A stretch of 64,000 bases of DNA from Shewanella cyperi. GTDB lineage: Bacteria > Pseudomonadota > Gammaproteobacteria > Enterobacterales > Shewanellaceae. A model generated the notes under the pieces. The model made no database searches, was not told the DNA's origin, and saw nothing but the letters and a program-made list of their open reading frames with translations. Of the stretch, positions 12,314 through 22,207 are shown one piece after another. The stretch spans positions 391,501 to 455,500 of the forward strand of contig NZ_CP071501.1 of assembly GCF_017354985.1 (NCBI RefSeq), read 5' to 3'. A program made the position numbers and the translations under genes. Numbering within the stretch: the stretch's first letter is position 1; the number at the start of each line of letters is the position of its first letter.

Positions 12314-13615
12314 TCATTTTTTTGAACTGTTTCTAATGTCAGAGATAACCAGCTGTCTTTTTAATATCATATCTGCAATTTCAGTAATCGCTTTCTCTGA
12401 GTATCGATGATACTCTGGGTCAATATTTTTATAATGCCACTCGTTGTTTGTATCCTTCCAATTCAATTTAGCTACTATTAGCCGAAAGTCATAAGACGAA
12501 AAGCAGGGAGTTCCAGATCTCTTTTCTGTTGCTACAAACAACAAGGAAAGAGCATTTACACTGCATTGAGATTTTATTATTCTATTTATGGCTAATACTG
12601 CCTCAGTCTCTTTATGCGGGTGAGTTTTTTCTCGATCAATTGGCTTCTCAATAATGACAGCATTTTTTAGCCCCTCAATACCCTCTCCAACATGAGACAG
12701 AATAATTGGGTGACCATCCATATCATCTTTAGCAAACACTAATTTAATAGGGAGTGGTATGGCAAAAGATGCATCGTTATACTTTTCTATGTCTGTTTCT
12801 AATTCTTCTATTAATTGAGCTACGTCTGACCCAATGTTAATCCCGTAGTCTTGCTTCAATTGCATTAAATTTGGCTTTGAAATATCACCAGTTAAAGTTA
12901 ACAGGCCTGATTGATTTGGGGACAAAAAAGGCAGCTCTGAAAAATCCTCAAATTCTGATGCATAATTCATTACTCCAGATTGAAACAGCCTGGAAAGTAA
13001 CCCTTGGGTCTCTGGCATCAAAAGGTGCGCAGCACAATCTCTATAATTTGCGATTTTTTCAATATTAACTCTTATAGATAAGTTTTCACCATAAATCTTG
13101 TTCAAACAGTTTCTAAGTGAAATTGTTTTTCCATATTTGATTTTTGAATCTTTGTCAAATATTGAATCCTCTCCGTAGCGCTCAATAATAATACTCTTTA
13201 ACAATTGCTCCCAAGAAGTACAAAAACAAAGAATAAAACTATCCAGACGATTCTCTAATGATGGTCTATTATATAATTCTAAAGCCAAGATCATGTTTTC
13301 TCTAGATCTTTTTAATAGGGCTTTTGCAAGCTTTGAAGCACAATTATGACCTAGTTCTTGTATATGTTTTGCTTGAGAAAGCTTTTTTACAAACTCTACA
13401 ACCGATAAGTTAATTGTATTAGAAACGTCGAATGGCCCTTCATCCGTGAAAGCGCTTAGAAAAGGGGATAACTGTCCTTTTTTCCAGTATGTTTGAAAAG
13501 TAGATGGCATCCAACCCGCAGCCTCAAGAATTTCATCGAGAGTCACTTTCATTTTCATAGACTCAGATGTCTTTAGCAACTCTAATAATGAACGTTGTGA
13601 TTTTTTAATTCTCAT
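12314..13615 (-). CDS. DUF3644-like protein with HEPN-type RX4H motif
   Basis: A 433-residue soluble protein, AT-rich, starting at ATG with AGGAAGG upstream. Residues 22-50 (LDEILEAAGWMPSTFQTYWK) look like a helix-turn-helix. Residues 105-145 (ALELYNRPSLENRLDSF, then SWEQLLKS) resemble the DUF3644 family as I remember it. R192-D-C-A-A-H197 is an R-X4-H motif in a helix-rich region, the signature of HEPN ribonucleases. The C-terminal half (about 280-425) is a separate domain I cannot name. HEPN proteins often act in phage defence or as toxins, so a defence role is possible but inferred. The nearest gene on the same strand encodes an AT-rich membrane protein. Confidence 0.6.
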   Translation of the reverse strand: MRIKKSQRSLLELLKTSESMKMKVTLDEILEAAGWMPSTFQTYWKKGQLSPFLSAFTDEGPFDVSNTINLSVVEFVKKLSQAKHIQELGHNCASKLAKALLKRSRENMILALELYNRPSLENRLDSFILCFCTSWEQLLKSIIIERYGEDSIFDKDSKIKYGKTISLRNCLNKIYGENLSIRVNIEKIANYRDCAAHLLMPETQGLLSRLFQSGVMNYASEFEDFSELPFLSPNQSGLLTLTGDISKPNLMQLKQDYGINIGSDVAQLIEELETDIEKYNDASFAIPLPIKLVFAKDDMDGHPIILSHVGEGIEGLKNAVIIEKPIDREKTHPHKETEAVLAINRIIKSQCSVNALSLLFVATEKRSGTPCFSSYDFRLIVAKLNWKDTNNEWHYKNIDPEYHRYSEKAITEIADMILKRQLVISDIRNSSKK

Positions 13616-13822
13616 GCAAACCTTCCTGTGTTCAAGTGTTTTGTTATCGTGCAGAGATTATTTCGACGTTTATTCATTAAATTCGTTACTGAATATAATC
13701 TTGGAATATCAAATTAAGAGGTAAATATCCATATACTTAACGCTTTCGAGATAATTCTAGCGAGCAGCCCCAAAGTACAGGGTTACAGAATGCCCAGCCC
13801 GCTTGAAGCGGCCGAAGGTGTT
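13616..13822. other. AT-rich upstream region of the DUF3644-like gene
   Basis: About 200 bp, AT-rich up to about 13750 and GC-rich after it. The sharp change marks the right edge of the AT-rich segment. No attachment-site repeat or integrase was found at the edge. The minus-strand promoter of the DUF3644-like gene should lie here. Confidence 0.4.
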
Positions 13823-13910
13823 GGTGCAAATGGCGTGGCGAGGCATGGATGCGGAAGCAGCGTCAGTCGAATCAGGGATGAGCGTCTGACGCGTTAGCCA
13901 AATTTGCACC
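13823..13910. repeat. Nested palindrome of about 88 bp
   Basis: Outer arms GGTGCAAATGGC and GCCAAATTTGCACC pair almost fully; inner arms GCGTCAG (about 13859-13865) and CTGACGC (about 13886-13892) pair exactly. A transcript of either strand would fold into one long branched hairpin. It does not look like a terminator because there is no T-run. It resembles a dispersed palindromic element or a structured RNA; copy number in the genome cannot be judged here. Confidence 0.55.
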
Positions 13911-13962
13911 ATAAACCCGAGGGGCTTTCCGCTTCGTTGCGGGTCGCTGGGGGATCGGACAA

Positions 13963-14061
13963 GGGGGCAAGTCGAAACTGCCCCCTTTCCCCGGGTGTGG
14001 GTCGGAAACCCACGACCTTTGCCAAGCGGAGCTTGGCCCCGTCGCAGCAGGCGAAGCCTGC
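13963..14061. repeat. Row of four small hairpins
   Basis: Four successive perfect inverted repeats in 100 bp: GGGGGCA/TGCCCCC (13963-13985), GTGGGT/ACCCAC (13997-14013), GCCAAG/CTTGGC (14021-14037) and GCAGGC/GCCTGC (14047-14061). Loops are 3-9 nt and two contain GAA. Open reading frames crossing the region lack start signals. The regular spacing suggests a structured RNA or a remnant mobile element. Confidence 0.5.
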
Positions 14062-14350
14062 ACAAGCTCCTGCCACGCTACCGCCCCATACTTACGGGCG
14101 TATCCTTCCCTAAAATCCACCAAGCCTATAAATAACAACATAAAAATTGCAGAGACAGCTGTGCCGGAAATCGCATTTATTACAATGCAGTAGCTGAGGC
14201 AAACAGCAAGCAGGCAACTGCCGAGGCCATCGGGCAATCATCTGGGCCATCAGGGAATCATTCTGGGGTAAGGAGAGAAGAGAACGCATTTCCATTGCCC
14301 ACGGCCAACGCCGTTTCATCCCTGTGGCCCTAACCATAGGCAATTTAGCT

Positions 14351-14395
14351 ATGGCTAAAGCATTATTTTTACTGTGTTATTTCAATAAGAAGTAA
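14351..14395 (+). CDS. Candidate 14-residue micro-ORF (copy A)
   Basis: Reads MAKALFLLCYFNKK then stop. The second copy at 15827 reads MAKALFLLRYLSKRQ. The first eight codons differ only at third positions (TTT/TTC, TTA/TTG), which hints that the peptide matters. No good ribosome site is visible upstream, which is the main argument against translation. Confidence 0.3.
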   Translation: MAKALFLLCYFNKK

Positions 14396-14550
14396 CTGGC
14401 ACGAGCGTACGATAAAAATTCACTCTGGGCAATAGCTCGCCAAACGAAAGCCATAAGCTGCTGTCGTGGCGGGAAAAGCGCTGATAGCCGGTAGGATATG
14501 CGGAGGAAGGCTGCGGGTTATCACATCAATGGAGGAAAGCCCAAACGCAA

Positions 14551-14576
14551 GAAGGCCAGTCCGGAGACTGGCCTTC
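14551..14576. terminator. Terminator of the 14583-15680 lipoprotein gene (copy A)
   Basis: Stem GAAGGCCAGTC-CGGA-GACTGGCCTTC, 7 bp from the stop codon of the minus-strand lipoprotein gene. Nearly identical to the fis terminator at 16027-16056 but with shorter A/T flanks. Confidence 0.75.
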
Positions 14577-14582
14577 TACTTC

Positions 14583-15680
14583 TTAGCGCTGTAACTCAAA
14601 GCCCATGCCGACCTTAGTCAGCTTGCTTTTCGCTTTCACTGCGTATTTCTTAAGTTTTGGGGATTGGGTGTCAGTCGCAATTTCATTGAGCGCCTGCTCA
14701 TAACGCAAATTGCCACTGTTGCCAACCACGGTACAAAGCCAAGCTACGGCGTCAATCATCTGTGCATCTGTGGTGTTGCGCTCGTCCCATACTTTTTGGG
14801 TAAAGCTGTCCAGGAGTTCGTTGGATACCTCAGATTGTTGGGCAAAGGCTCTGGCCATATCTCGGATTTCTGCGGCGCCCATGCCATCGAGGTCATTGCT
14901 CAACTTGGCAATATCCTCTTTGCCCTGCAGCGCAACTTCAACCTTGATAACGCTGTTTGCATACCAGTTTTTTTTGCTTTTTGTGGCTTCAAATTGGATC
15001 AGGCCAAGTTCGGGATAGTGGTATATCACCTTGGTCTGCCTGTTTGAGAAAATATTCGCTTCATTCACGTCAATCGAGGCCGGTTCGCCAAGTTTTTTGA
15101 TGACCTGTGCTGTCGATTCACCACCGCGGATGGTGGTAAACAGCGCCTTCTTATCCTTGGCTGGGGCTGGGGCGGCTGGCTCTGTTAGCGTTCGGGTGGA
15201 TTTACCGGATTTATCTATCACATCTGTTACCCGGTTGCCGTGAAGATCTTCTATCCATATCTGGCTGTTATCCTCACCCAAGGTACCAACGACCGTGTAA
15301 AACTCGTTGGCTTTCGGCGTAAAGCTCACGTCACCCGATACATAAAAAGAATCGGCAAATACCCCCACAATAGGTGCGCTGTGTGCAGTTCTACCTATGA
15401 GGGTTAGCTGATAGTTTTTGCCTGCCTCAAGCGGCCTTGATATGCCTCGCACCACCAAATGACCTTGGTTGAAACTTGAAGATTCGGAGAATTCAGCACT
15501 GTTTACCATGGGTTTGCCGTCAATTTTGGACGCAACAAAAAAATGGCCGGAGTGGTGGGACAGGTGACTGAAGCTGTCATCAAGTGATGCTGTGGCACCC
15601 TGGAAGCCTTTGGGCAAGGGGGAGGTCGACTGGCAGCCGAACAGTAAAATGGCACATAGAGTGGAAATCAGCAGTTTCAT
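14583..15680 (-). CDS. Outer-membrane lipoprotein with SmpA/BamE-like segment
   Basis: A 365-residue lipoprotein. The start at 15680 gives a clean signal peptide with lipobox LLFGC (Cys16) and an AAGGGA ribosome site; a longer frame back to 15779 has no support. Residues about 175-245 (TTIRGGESTAQVIKKLGEP..., later KVIYHYPELGLIQFE) resemble the SmpA/OmlA fold found in BamE-type lipoproteins. The N-terminal and C-terminal parts are not recognised. It lies between two copies of a direct repeat just downstream of fis, so it seems inserted or duplicated into this locus. Exact function unknown. Confidence 0.65.
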   Translation of the reverse strand: MKLLISTLCAILLFGCQSTSPLPKGFQGATASLDDSFSHLSHHSGHFFVASKIDGKPMVNSAEFSESSSFNQGHLVVRGISRPLEAGKNYQLTLIGRTAHSAPIVGVFADSFYVSGDVSFTPKANEFYTVVGTLGEDNSQIWIEDLHGNRVTDVIDKSGKSTRTLTEPAAPAPAKDKKALFTTIRGGESTAQVIKKLGEPASIDVNEANIFSNRQTKVIYHYPELGLIQFEATKSKKNWYANSVIKVEVALQGKEDIAKLSNDLDGMGAAEIRDMARAFAQQSEVSNELLDSFTQKVWDERNTTDAQMIDAVAWLCTVVGNSGNLRYEQALNEIATDTQSPKLKKYAVKAKSKLTKVGMGFELQR

Positions 15681-15826
15681 ATCAATCCCTTGTTTGGTTA
15701 TCGGCAGGATAAAAAGACAGTCTCTCTGTCTGCCGGGAGAGTGTTTTTTAGCTCTTTGCTCAAGTTGTTCGGAGCCCAAGCATTTTAGCTGTGATTGTAG
15801 TCGCCAAATTTACTATGTTATTAAAG

Positions 15827-15874
15827 ATGGCTAAAGCATTATTCTTGCTGCGTTATTTGAGTAAGAGGCAATGA
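15827..15874 (+). CDS. Candidate 15-residue micro-ORF (copy B)
   Basis: Reads MAKALFLLRYLSKRQ then stop, on the strand opposite to fis and the lipoprotein gene, pointing at the shared terminator. Conserved with copy A as described there. Upstream AAAG is a poor ribosome site. Confidence 0.3.
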   Translation: MAKALFLLRYLSKRQ

Positions 15875-16026
15875 ACGCTAGCGTGTGATAAAAAATTATC
15901 CGCAGCTAATAGAAAGAGATAACGGCTGCTACCGAAAGACCGGGCCAGACTGCAGGCTGGGTTATGAAAATGAAAGCCAGCGAGTTATCGCGACATTGGA
16001 AGATATGCCCTCGGTGGCCAAAACGC

Positions 16027-16056
16027 AAAAAGGCCAGTCCGGAGACTGGCCTTTTT
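16027..16056. terminator. Bidirectional terminator after fis
   Basis: AAAAAGGCCAGTC-CGGA-GACTGGCCTTTTT, a 13-bp stem with A-run and T-run on either side, 24 bp after the fis stop. Confidence 0.9.
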
Positions 16057-16079
16057 ATCAAGCTAGGAACCGATGGTTA

Positions 16080-17371
<1,292 letters not shown>

Positions 17372-17517
17372 TTTTGTCGTTTCACCCAGCGCTTCAAAGG
17401 GGCGCTATAGTACGTCTTTTTGTCAGCGCTGAAAAGGTCAATAAATGACCTGAGCGAAACTTTTTTTCTTGACTTTTGCGACCCGGGTTTTCAGTGCCCA
17501 TGCGGGTCGTGGGCCTA

Positions 17518-18405
17518 TTACAAGGTTTTGCGGCGTCCTGTCAAGCGACACCATTCGTCTTTGTGCGCTACGGGATCCATGTCAAACCACTGGGCGTAAC
17601 AGGCGCTGATTTCGTCGGCCTGTTCGGCCAGCAGACCGGAGAGTGCCAGCAGGCCACCCGGAGCCACCAGATCTTGAATAAGCGGCGCCAGTTCCCGCAG
17701 TGGGCCGGCGAGGATATTGGCCACCAGTACCTCGGCCTTGAGGCCCTTGGGTTGGTCTTCCGGCAGGTACAGCGCCAGACGGTCGGCGACGCCGTTGCGC
17801 TCGGCATTGTCACGGGAAGCATCTATGGCCTGGTAATCAATGTCGATCCCGGTGGCCTTGGCAGCGCCGAGCTTAAGGGCGGCCACCGCCAGAATGCCGG
17901 AGCCACAACCGAAATCTATGACTTCCTTGCCACTGAGATCCAGGCTGTCGAGCCATTCCAGGCACAGGGCCGTGGTGGGGTGGGTGCCGGTGCCAAAGGC
18001 CAGACCGGGATCCAGGATCACGTTCACCGCCTCTGGGTCGGGGATTTCACGCCAGCTGGGGCAGATCCACAGCCGCTCGCCAAACTGAATGGGGTGGAAG
18101 CTGTCCATCCACTCGCGTACCCAGTCCTTGTCTTCAATCTGTTCTATCTTGAATTGCATGTCCGGGCCACAGAAGGGCTGGGCCTTGAGCAGCTCGACCG
18201 TGGGCATCAGATCCGTGCCGGCATCAAACAGGGCGACCACCACGGTATCGGCCCACAGCGGGGTTTCACCCAGCTTGGGTTCGAAGATGGGGGTGTCTTT
18301 GCCGTCTTCGAAGGTGATCGAAACCGAACCTTCCTCCAGCAGCAGATCGCTGATGGCTTCGGCGTGTTCGCTGTTGCTGTGAACGCGTAATTGGATCCAG
18401 GGCAT
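17518..18405 (-). CDS. prmA: Ribosomal protein L11 methyltransferase
   Basis: A 295-residue SAM-dependent enzyme that methylates ribosomal protein L11. The N-terminal substrate domain begins [19 protein letters not shown]. The methyltransferase motif I is [20 protein letters not shown] (about 162-181), and [14 protein letters not shown] (about 133-146) is the PrmA hallmark. The start has AGGAATCACC upstream. Length matches the E. coli protein (293). Located before dusB-fis and divergent from the fumarate reductase genes. Confidence 0.97.
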   Translation of the reverse strand: MPWIQLRVHSNSEHAEAISDLLLEEGSVSITFEDGKDTPIFEPKLGETPLWADTVVVALFDAGTDLMPTVELLKAQPFCGPDMQFKIEQIEDKDWVREWMDSFHPIQFGERLWICPSWREIPDPEAVNVILDPGLAFGTGTHPTTALCLEWLDSLDLSGKEVIDFGCGSGILAVAALKLGAAKATGIDIDYQAIDASRDNAERNGVADRLALYLPEDQPKGLKAEVLVANILAGPLRELAPLIQDLVAPGGLLALSGLLAEQADEISACYAQWFDMDPVAHKDEWCRLTGRRKTL

Positions 18406-18699
18406 GGTGATTCCTGCTTATTTAAAGACTAAAGGTGTAAAAACGAAAAGTGTGCAAACAAGAAGTATGGACGCTTATTTGGGCGGCATTGTAGCGCGTT
18501 TGCCCGCGCTTGACACAGGCTGATTGGGGCGCCAGGGCGGCAGACCACTATCGGGCCGGAAAAATTTTGCTTAAGCGTATGGTGAACTATTATCCATTGC
18601 CTTGATCTTCTTCACAGTATGTCGCTGGCATCTGAGCGACATTAGGCCAGTATCCTATATAAAAAGCGCCGGCCAACCGGCCTCTCAAGGAAGCAAGTC

Positions 18700-19371
18700 A
18701 TGACCAACAAGACGGCAAGCCGCTGGAGCGGCTACCTGGATTTGGGCCAAAGCCTGTCCGGGGTGATATTGGCGTTGTTCCTCTGGACCCACCTGCTGCT
18801 GGTGTCCTCCATTCTTATCGGTCCCGAAGCCATGGACTGGGTTGCCCGCACCATGGAGCTGAGTTTCCTCAGTGCCGACGGCCACGGTTACCCCTGGGTG
18901 GTGAGTCTGATAGCCATAGGCATAGCCCTGCTGGCGCTGCTGCACGTGGTGGTGGCCATTCAGAAGATCCCCTTGAACCTCAAACAGCAAAAGGCGCTGG
19001 CGAGCCAGATGCAGATAGTCAATCACGGTGACACCCGCCTGTGGCGCTGGCAGGCCATTACAGGTGTGGTGATCCTGCTGCTGTTGCCGATTCACCTGTG
19101 GCTTATCGGCTCGGCGCCGGAAACCATAGGGCCGGTGGGCTCGGCCCGCCGCATCTGGGGCGAATACGGTTACCTTTTTTACCTGCCACTGTTGCTGACG
19201 GTGGAGCTGCATGCCGCCGTCGGCCTGTACCGGGCGGCACTCAAGTGGGGCCTGGTGTCCGAAAGCGCCGGGCGCAGCCGGCTCAAGACACTCAAGACAG
19301 TGTTCAGTCTGGTATTTGTCATCATAGGCCTGGCGGCACTGTTGGCCTTTATTCCCCATAATCCGGCCTGA
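18700..19371 (+). CDS. frdC: Fumarate reductase diheme cytochrome b subunit
   Basis: A 223-residue, five-helix membrane subunit that passes electrons from menaquinol to FrdAB. Histidines at 31, 82, 132 and 171 are spaced 51-50-39, almost the spacing of the four heme b ligands in Wolinella succinogenes FrdC (49-50-39). This marks a diheme single-subunit anchor rather than the E. coli FrdCD pair. An AAGGAAG site precedes the ATG. First gene of a frdC-frdA-frdB unit in the Wolinella order, divergent from prmA. Confidence 0.9.
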   Translation: MTNKTASRWSGYLDLGQSLSGVILALFLWTHLLLVSSILIGPEAMDWVARTMELSFLSADGHGYPWVVSLIAIGIALLALLHVVVAIQKIPLNLKQQKALASQMQIVNHGDTRLWRWQAITGVVILLLLPIHLWLIGSAPETIGPVGSARRIWGEYGYLFYLPLLLTVELHAAVGLYRAALKWGLVSESAGRSRLKTLKTVFSLVFVIIGLAALLAFIPHNPA

Positions 19372-19392
19372 GCGGCTGCCTAAGGAGTCACT

Positions 19393-21423
19393 GTGAAAAT
19401 TATTTATACCGACTCGCTGGTCATAGGTGCCGGTCTTGCCGGACTCAGGGTGGCCATAGCCTGCAAACAGCGGGGGCTGGACACCCTGGTGCTGTCGCTC
19501 ATTCCTGCTAAGCGTTCCCACTCCGCCGCCGCACAGGGCGGCATGCAGGCGAGTCTGGGCAACACGGTCAAGGGCATGGGCGACAACGAGGACGTGCATT
19601 TTCAGGATACGGTGAAGGGCTCCGACTGGGGCTGCGATCAGCAGGTGGCGCGAATGTTTGCCCACTGTGCCCCCAAGGCGGTGCGCGAGCTGGCCCATTG
19701 GGGCGTGCCCTGGACCCGGGTCACCAAGGGGCCGCGGGAGGTGGTGGTCAATGCCGAACGCATTACTTTGGAAGAGGCCGAGGAAGCCCATGGCCTGATC
19801 AATGCCCGGGATTTCGGTGGCACCAAGAAGTGGCGCACCTGCTACACCGCCGATGGCACAGGCCATTCGCTGCTGTATGCCATGGATAACAAGGCCATCT
19901 CCCTCGACATCCCGGTACACGAACGGGTCGAAGCCCTGGCGCTGATCCACGACGGTGGCCGCTGCCACGGAGTGGTGGCCCGCTGTCTTATCACCGGTGA
20001 ATTGCGGGCCTATATCGCCAAGGCCACCACCATAGCCACCGGTGGCTACGGCCGGATTTACTCCGTCTCCACCAATGCGGTGATCTGTGAGGGTATAGGG
20101 CAGGCGCTGGCGCTGGAGACCGGAGTTGCCGCCCTTGGCAACATGGAGGCGGTGCAATTTCACCCCACGGCCATAGTGCCCGTGGGCATTCTGACCACAG
20201 AGGGCTGTCGCGGTGACGGCGGCCTGCTCAGGGACAAGGACGGCTACCGTTTTATGCCGGACTATGAGCCGGAGAAGAAGGAGCTGGCATCCCGGGACGT
20301 GGTCTCCCGGCGCATGACCGAGCATATGCGCAAGGGCAAGGGCGTCGACAGCCCCTATGGTCCCCATCTGTGGCTCGACATTACCCTGCTGGGCCGTGAG
20401 CACATAGAGACCAACCTGCGGGAAGTGAAGGAAATTTGTGAAAACTTCCTCGGCATAGATCCGGCCAAGGATTGGATCCCGGTGCGGCCGACCCAGCACT
20501 ATTCCATGGGCGGCATCCGCACCACGGCCCAGGGCCAGAGTCCGCAGCTTAAGGGCCTGTTCAGTGTCGGCGAGGCCGCCTGTTGGGATATGCACGGCTT
20601 CAACCGCCTGGGTGGCAATTCGCTGGCCGAGACTGTGGTCGGCGGCATGATTATCGGCAAGTATGTGGCGGACTTCTGCGAGGACGAGCCCCTGGTGCTG
20701 GATACCGCATTGGCGCAGCAATTTGTCGACAAGGTGCGCGCCGAAATCGATCAGCTGCTGGAGGGGAACGGCCAGGAAAAGGCCTGGGATCTCAAGCAGG
20801 AAATGCAGCGCATCATGATGGACTATGTCGGTATTTTCCGTAACGGCCCCGAGCTGGACAAGGCGGTGACCGAGTTGCAGGCGCTGCTCAAGCGTTCACG
20901 GGATCTGGGGGTGAGCTGCAAGAAACGCCACGCCAATCCCGAGCTGGTGGAAGCGCTGCGGGTGCGGCGCATGCTCAAGGTGGCCATCACTGTTGCCAGC
21001 GGCGCGGCGGCACGCACCGAAAGCCGCGGCGCCCATGCCCGGGAGGATTATCCCCAACGCAATGACAGGGACTGGCTGAGCCGCACCCTGGCCACCTGGC
21101 CCGATGCCGAGGCCCTGATGCCGGTGCTCAGTTACGAGAAGCTGGATGTGATGCAGATGGAGCTGCCGCCGGGTTACCGCGGCTATGGCGCCGACAATGC
21201 CATCCACCATCCAGACACGCCGCTGCGGCTGGCCGAGATAGAACGCATTCTGGAAGGCCTCGGGCCCAATGCCAGCCGTGAACAGCGCCAGGCGGCACTG
21301 ATGCCCTTTGAATTGCCGGCAGCGCTGATGCCCGCCAATGAACGTTTGGCCGACAGACTGGCGCCCGCCTGTGTGCTGTCGCCCCCAGTGGAACCCAATT
21401 TAGCCGGAGACGACAACTCATGA
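19393..21423 (+). CDS. frdA: Fumarate reductase flavoprotein subunit
   Basis: A 676-residue FAD subunit that reduces fumarate to succinate on the cytoplasmic face. The Rossmann motif [12 protein letters not shown] is at 13-24. [15 protein letters not shown] (about 43-57) holds the His that binds FAD covalently in this family. Substrate-site blocks HPTAIVP and TEGCRGDGG and the C-terminal [15 protein letters not shown] are present. Starts at GTG with AAGGAG 6 nt upstream, 21 bp after frdC. It overlaps frdB by 4 bp, so translation is coupled. Confidence 0.95.
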   Translation: MKIIYTDSLVIGAGLAGLRVAIACKQRGLDTLVLSLIPAKRSHSAAAQGGMQASLGNTVKGMGDNEDVHFQDTVKGSDWGCDQQVARMFAHCAPKAVRELAHWGVPWTRVTKGPREVVVNAERITLEEAEEAHGLINARDFGGTKKWRTCYTADGTGHSLLYAMDNKAISLDIPVHERVEALALIHDGGRCHGVVARCLITGELRAYIAKATTIATGGYGRIYSVSTNAVICEGIGQALALETGVAALGNMEAVQFHPTAIVPVGILTTEGCRGDGGLLRDKDGYRFMPDYEPEKKELASRDVVSRRMTEHMRKGKGVDSPYGPHLWLDITLLGREHIETNLREVKEICENFLGIDPAKDWIPVRPTQHYSMGGIRTTAQGQSPQLKGLFSVGEAACWDMHGFNRLGGNSLAETVVGGMIIGKYVADFCEDEPLVLDTALAQQFVDKVRAEIDQLLEGNGQEKAWDLKQEMQRIMMDYVGIFRNGPELDKAVTELQALLKRSRDLGVSCKKRHANPELVEALRVRRMLKVAITVASGAAARTESRGAHAREDYPQRNDRDWLSRTLATWPDAEALMPVLSYEKLDVMQMELPPGYRGYGADNAIHHPDTPLRLAEIERILEGLGPNASREQRQAALMPFELPAALMPANERLADRLAPACVLSPPVEPNLAGDDNS

Positions 21424-22148
21424 CTGGCCGTATCTTAAGTTTCGATATTTTCCGTTACGACCCCCAGGATGAGGGCGACAGCCCGAAAATGGCGCGTTAT
21501 GAACTGGAAGAAACCCCGGGCATGACGGTATTTATCGCCCTCAACCGTTTGCGTCAGGAGCAGGATCCCTCGCTGCAGTTTGATTTTGTGTGCCGTGCCG
21601 GGATCTGCGGCAGCTGTGCCATGGTAATCAATGGCATGCCGACCCTGGCCTGTCGCACCCTGACCGCCAAATATCCCGAGGGCAGCTTCAGGCTGATGCC
21701 CTTGCCGGGCTTTGAGTTGATTGGCGATCTGTCGGTTAACACAGGCAAGTTTATGCGTGAGCTGGCGGAGCGACTGGAGCTGTGGCTGCATCCCAAGGCC
21801 GGTGACCATGATATCCATAGACTGGAAGATCCCATGGATCCCCAGGAGGCCGCCAAACTCTATGAGCTGGAGCGCTGTGTCGAGTGTGGGGTCTGTGTGT
21901 CCGCCTGCGCCACCAAGCAGATGCGCGACACCTTTGTCGGTGCCGTGGGCATGATGAAGATTGCCCGCTTCGAGCTCGACAGCCGCGACAGCCGCAGCGC
22001 CGATGATTTTTACCATGTGATAGGCAACCAGGACGGGGTCTTTGGTTGCATGACCCTGCTGGGCTGTCAGGACAACTGCCCCAAGGATCTGCCGCACATG
22101 CAGCAGATTGCCTACCTGAGACGCAAGATGGCCTCGACCCTGCTGTAG
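21420..22148 (+). CDS. frdB: Fumarate reductase iron-sulfur subunit
   Basis: A 242-residue electron-transfer subunit between cytochrome b and FAD. Cysteines for three clusters are visible: CRAGICGSC plus a later Cys ([2Fe-2S]), [11 protein letters not shown] ([4Fe-4S]) and [16 protein letters not shown] ([3Fe-4S]). Start overlaps the frdA stop (ATGA). Last gene of the unit, followed by a strong terminator. The enzyme could also run as succinate dehydrogenase, but the frdCAB order and FrdC type favour fumarate reduction. Confidence 0.95.
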   Translation: MTGRILSFDIFRYDPQDEGDSPKMARYELEETPGMTVFIALNRLRQEQDPSLQFDFVCRAGICGSCAMVINGMPTLACRTLTAKYPEGSFRLMPLPGFELIGDLSVNTGKFMRELAERLELWLHPKAGDHDIHRLEDPMDPQEAAKLYELERCVECGVCVSACATKQMRDTFVGAVGMMKIARFELDSRDSRSADDFYHVIGNQDGVFGCMTLLGCQDNCPKDLPHMQQIAYLRRKMASTLL

Positions 22149-22167
22149 TGGATGTTTGGCAGAGATG

Positions 22168-22196
22168 AAAAAGCCGGTGCATGCACCGGCTTTTTT
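22168..22196. terminator. Bidirectional terminator after frdB
   Basis: AAAAAGCCGGTGC meets GCACCGGCTTTTTT as a near-perfect palindrome. It serves frdCAB on the plus strand and the lipoprotein gene on the minus strand. Confidence 0.9.
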
Positions 22197-22207
22197 ATTT
22201 CTTGGGA

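Larger units (their letters stand above)
14341..14576. repeat. Direct repeat copy A (micro-ORF plus terminator)
   Basis: About 236 bp that align, with substitutions and small gaps, to 15811-16056. The best conserved ends are the ATGGCTAAAGCATTATT block at the left and the ACGCAA-GGCCAGTCCGGAGACTGG block at the right. From micro-ORF start to terminator stem the distance is 203 bp here and 206 bp in copy B. The lipoprotein gene lies between the two copies. Confidence 0.65.
15811..16056. repeat. Direct repeat copy B (micro-ORF plus fis terminator)
   Basis: Partner of the repeat at 14341-14576. Contains the second MAKALFLL micro-ORF and, at its right end, the terminator shared with fis. Upstream of the micro-ORF both copies have a CAA(A)TTTA motif; copy B has about 10 extra bases between it and the ATG. 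The middle has diverged strongly. Confidence 0.65.

Noticed and set aside
13897..13910. Integron attC-like core (GTTAGCC) near the palindrome
   Set aside because: The GTTAGCC word does not fit GTTRRRY and there is no integrase or gene-cassette structure nearby.
13757..14237. 102- and 121-codon minus-strand frames over the hairpin-rich region
   Set aside because: They run through the palindromes and have no ribosome site; the sequence is better explained by the repeats. Could be revisited if homologues with conserved frame exist.
17475..17512. Inverted repeat CGACCCG...CGGGTCG after prmA as a terminator
   Set aside because: The loop is 16-17 nt and no T-run follows on the minus strand, so it is not convincing as an intrinsic terminator.
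18685..20721. 678-codon open frame antisense to frdC/frdA
   Set aside because: It is the mirror of strongly biased codons in real genes; the plus-strand proteins are unmistakable. No ribosome site.
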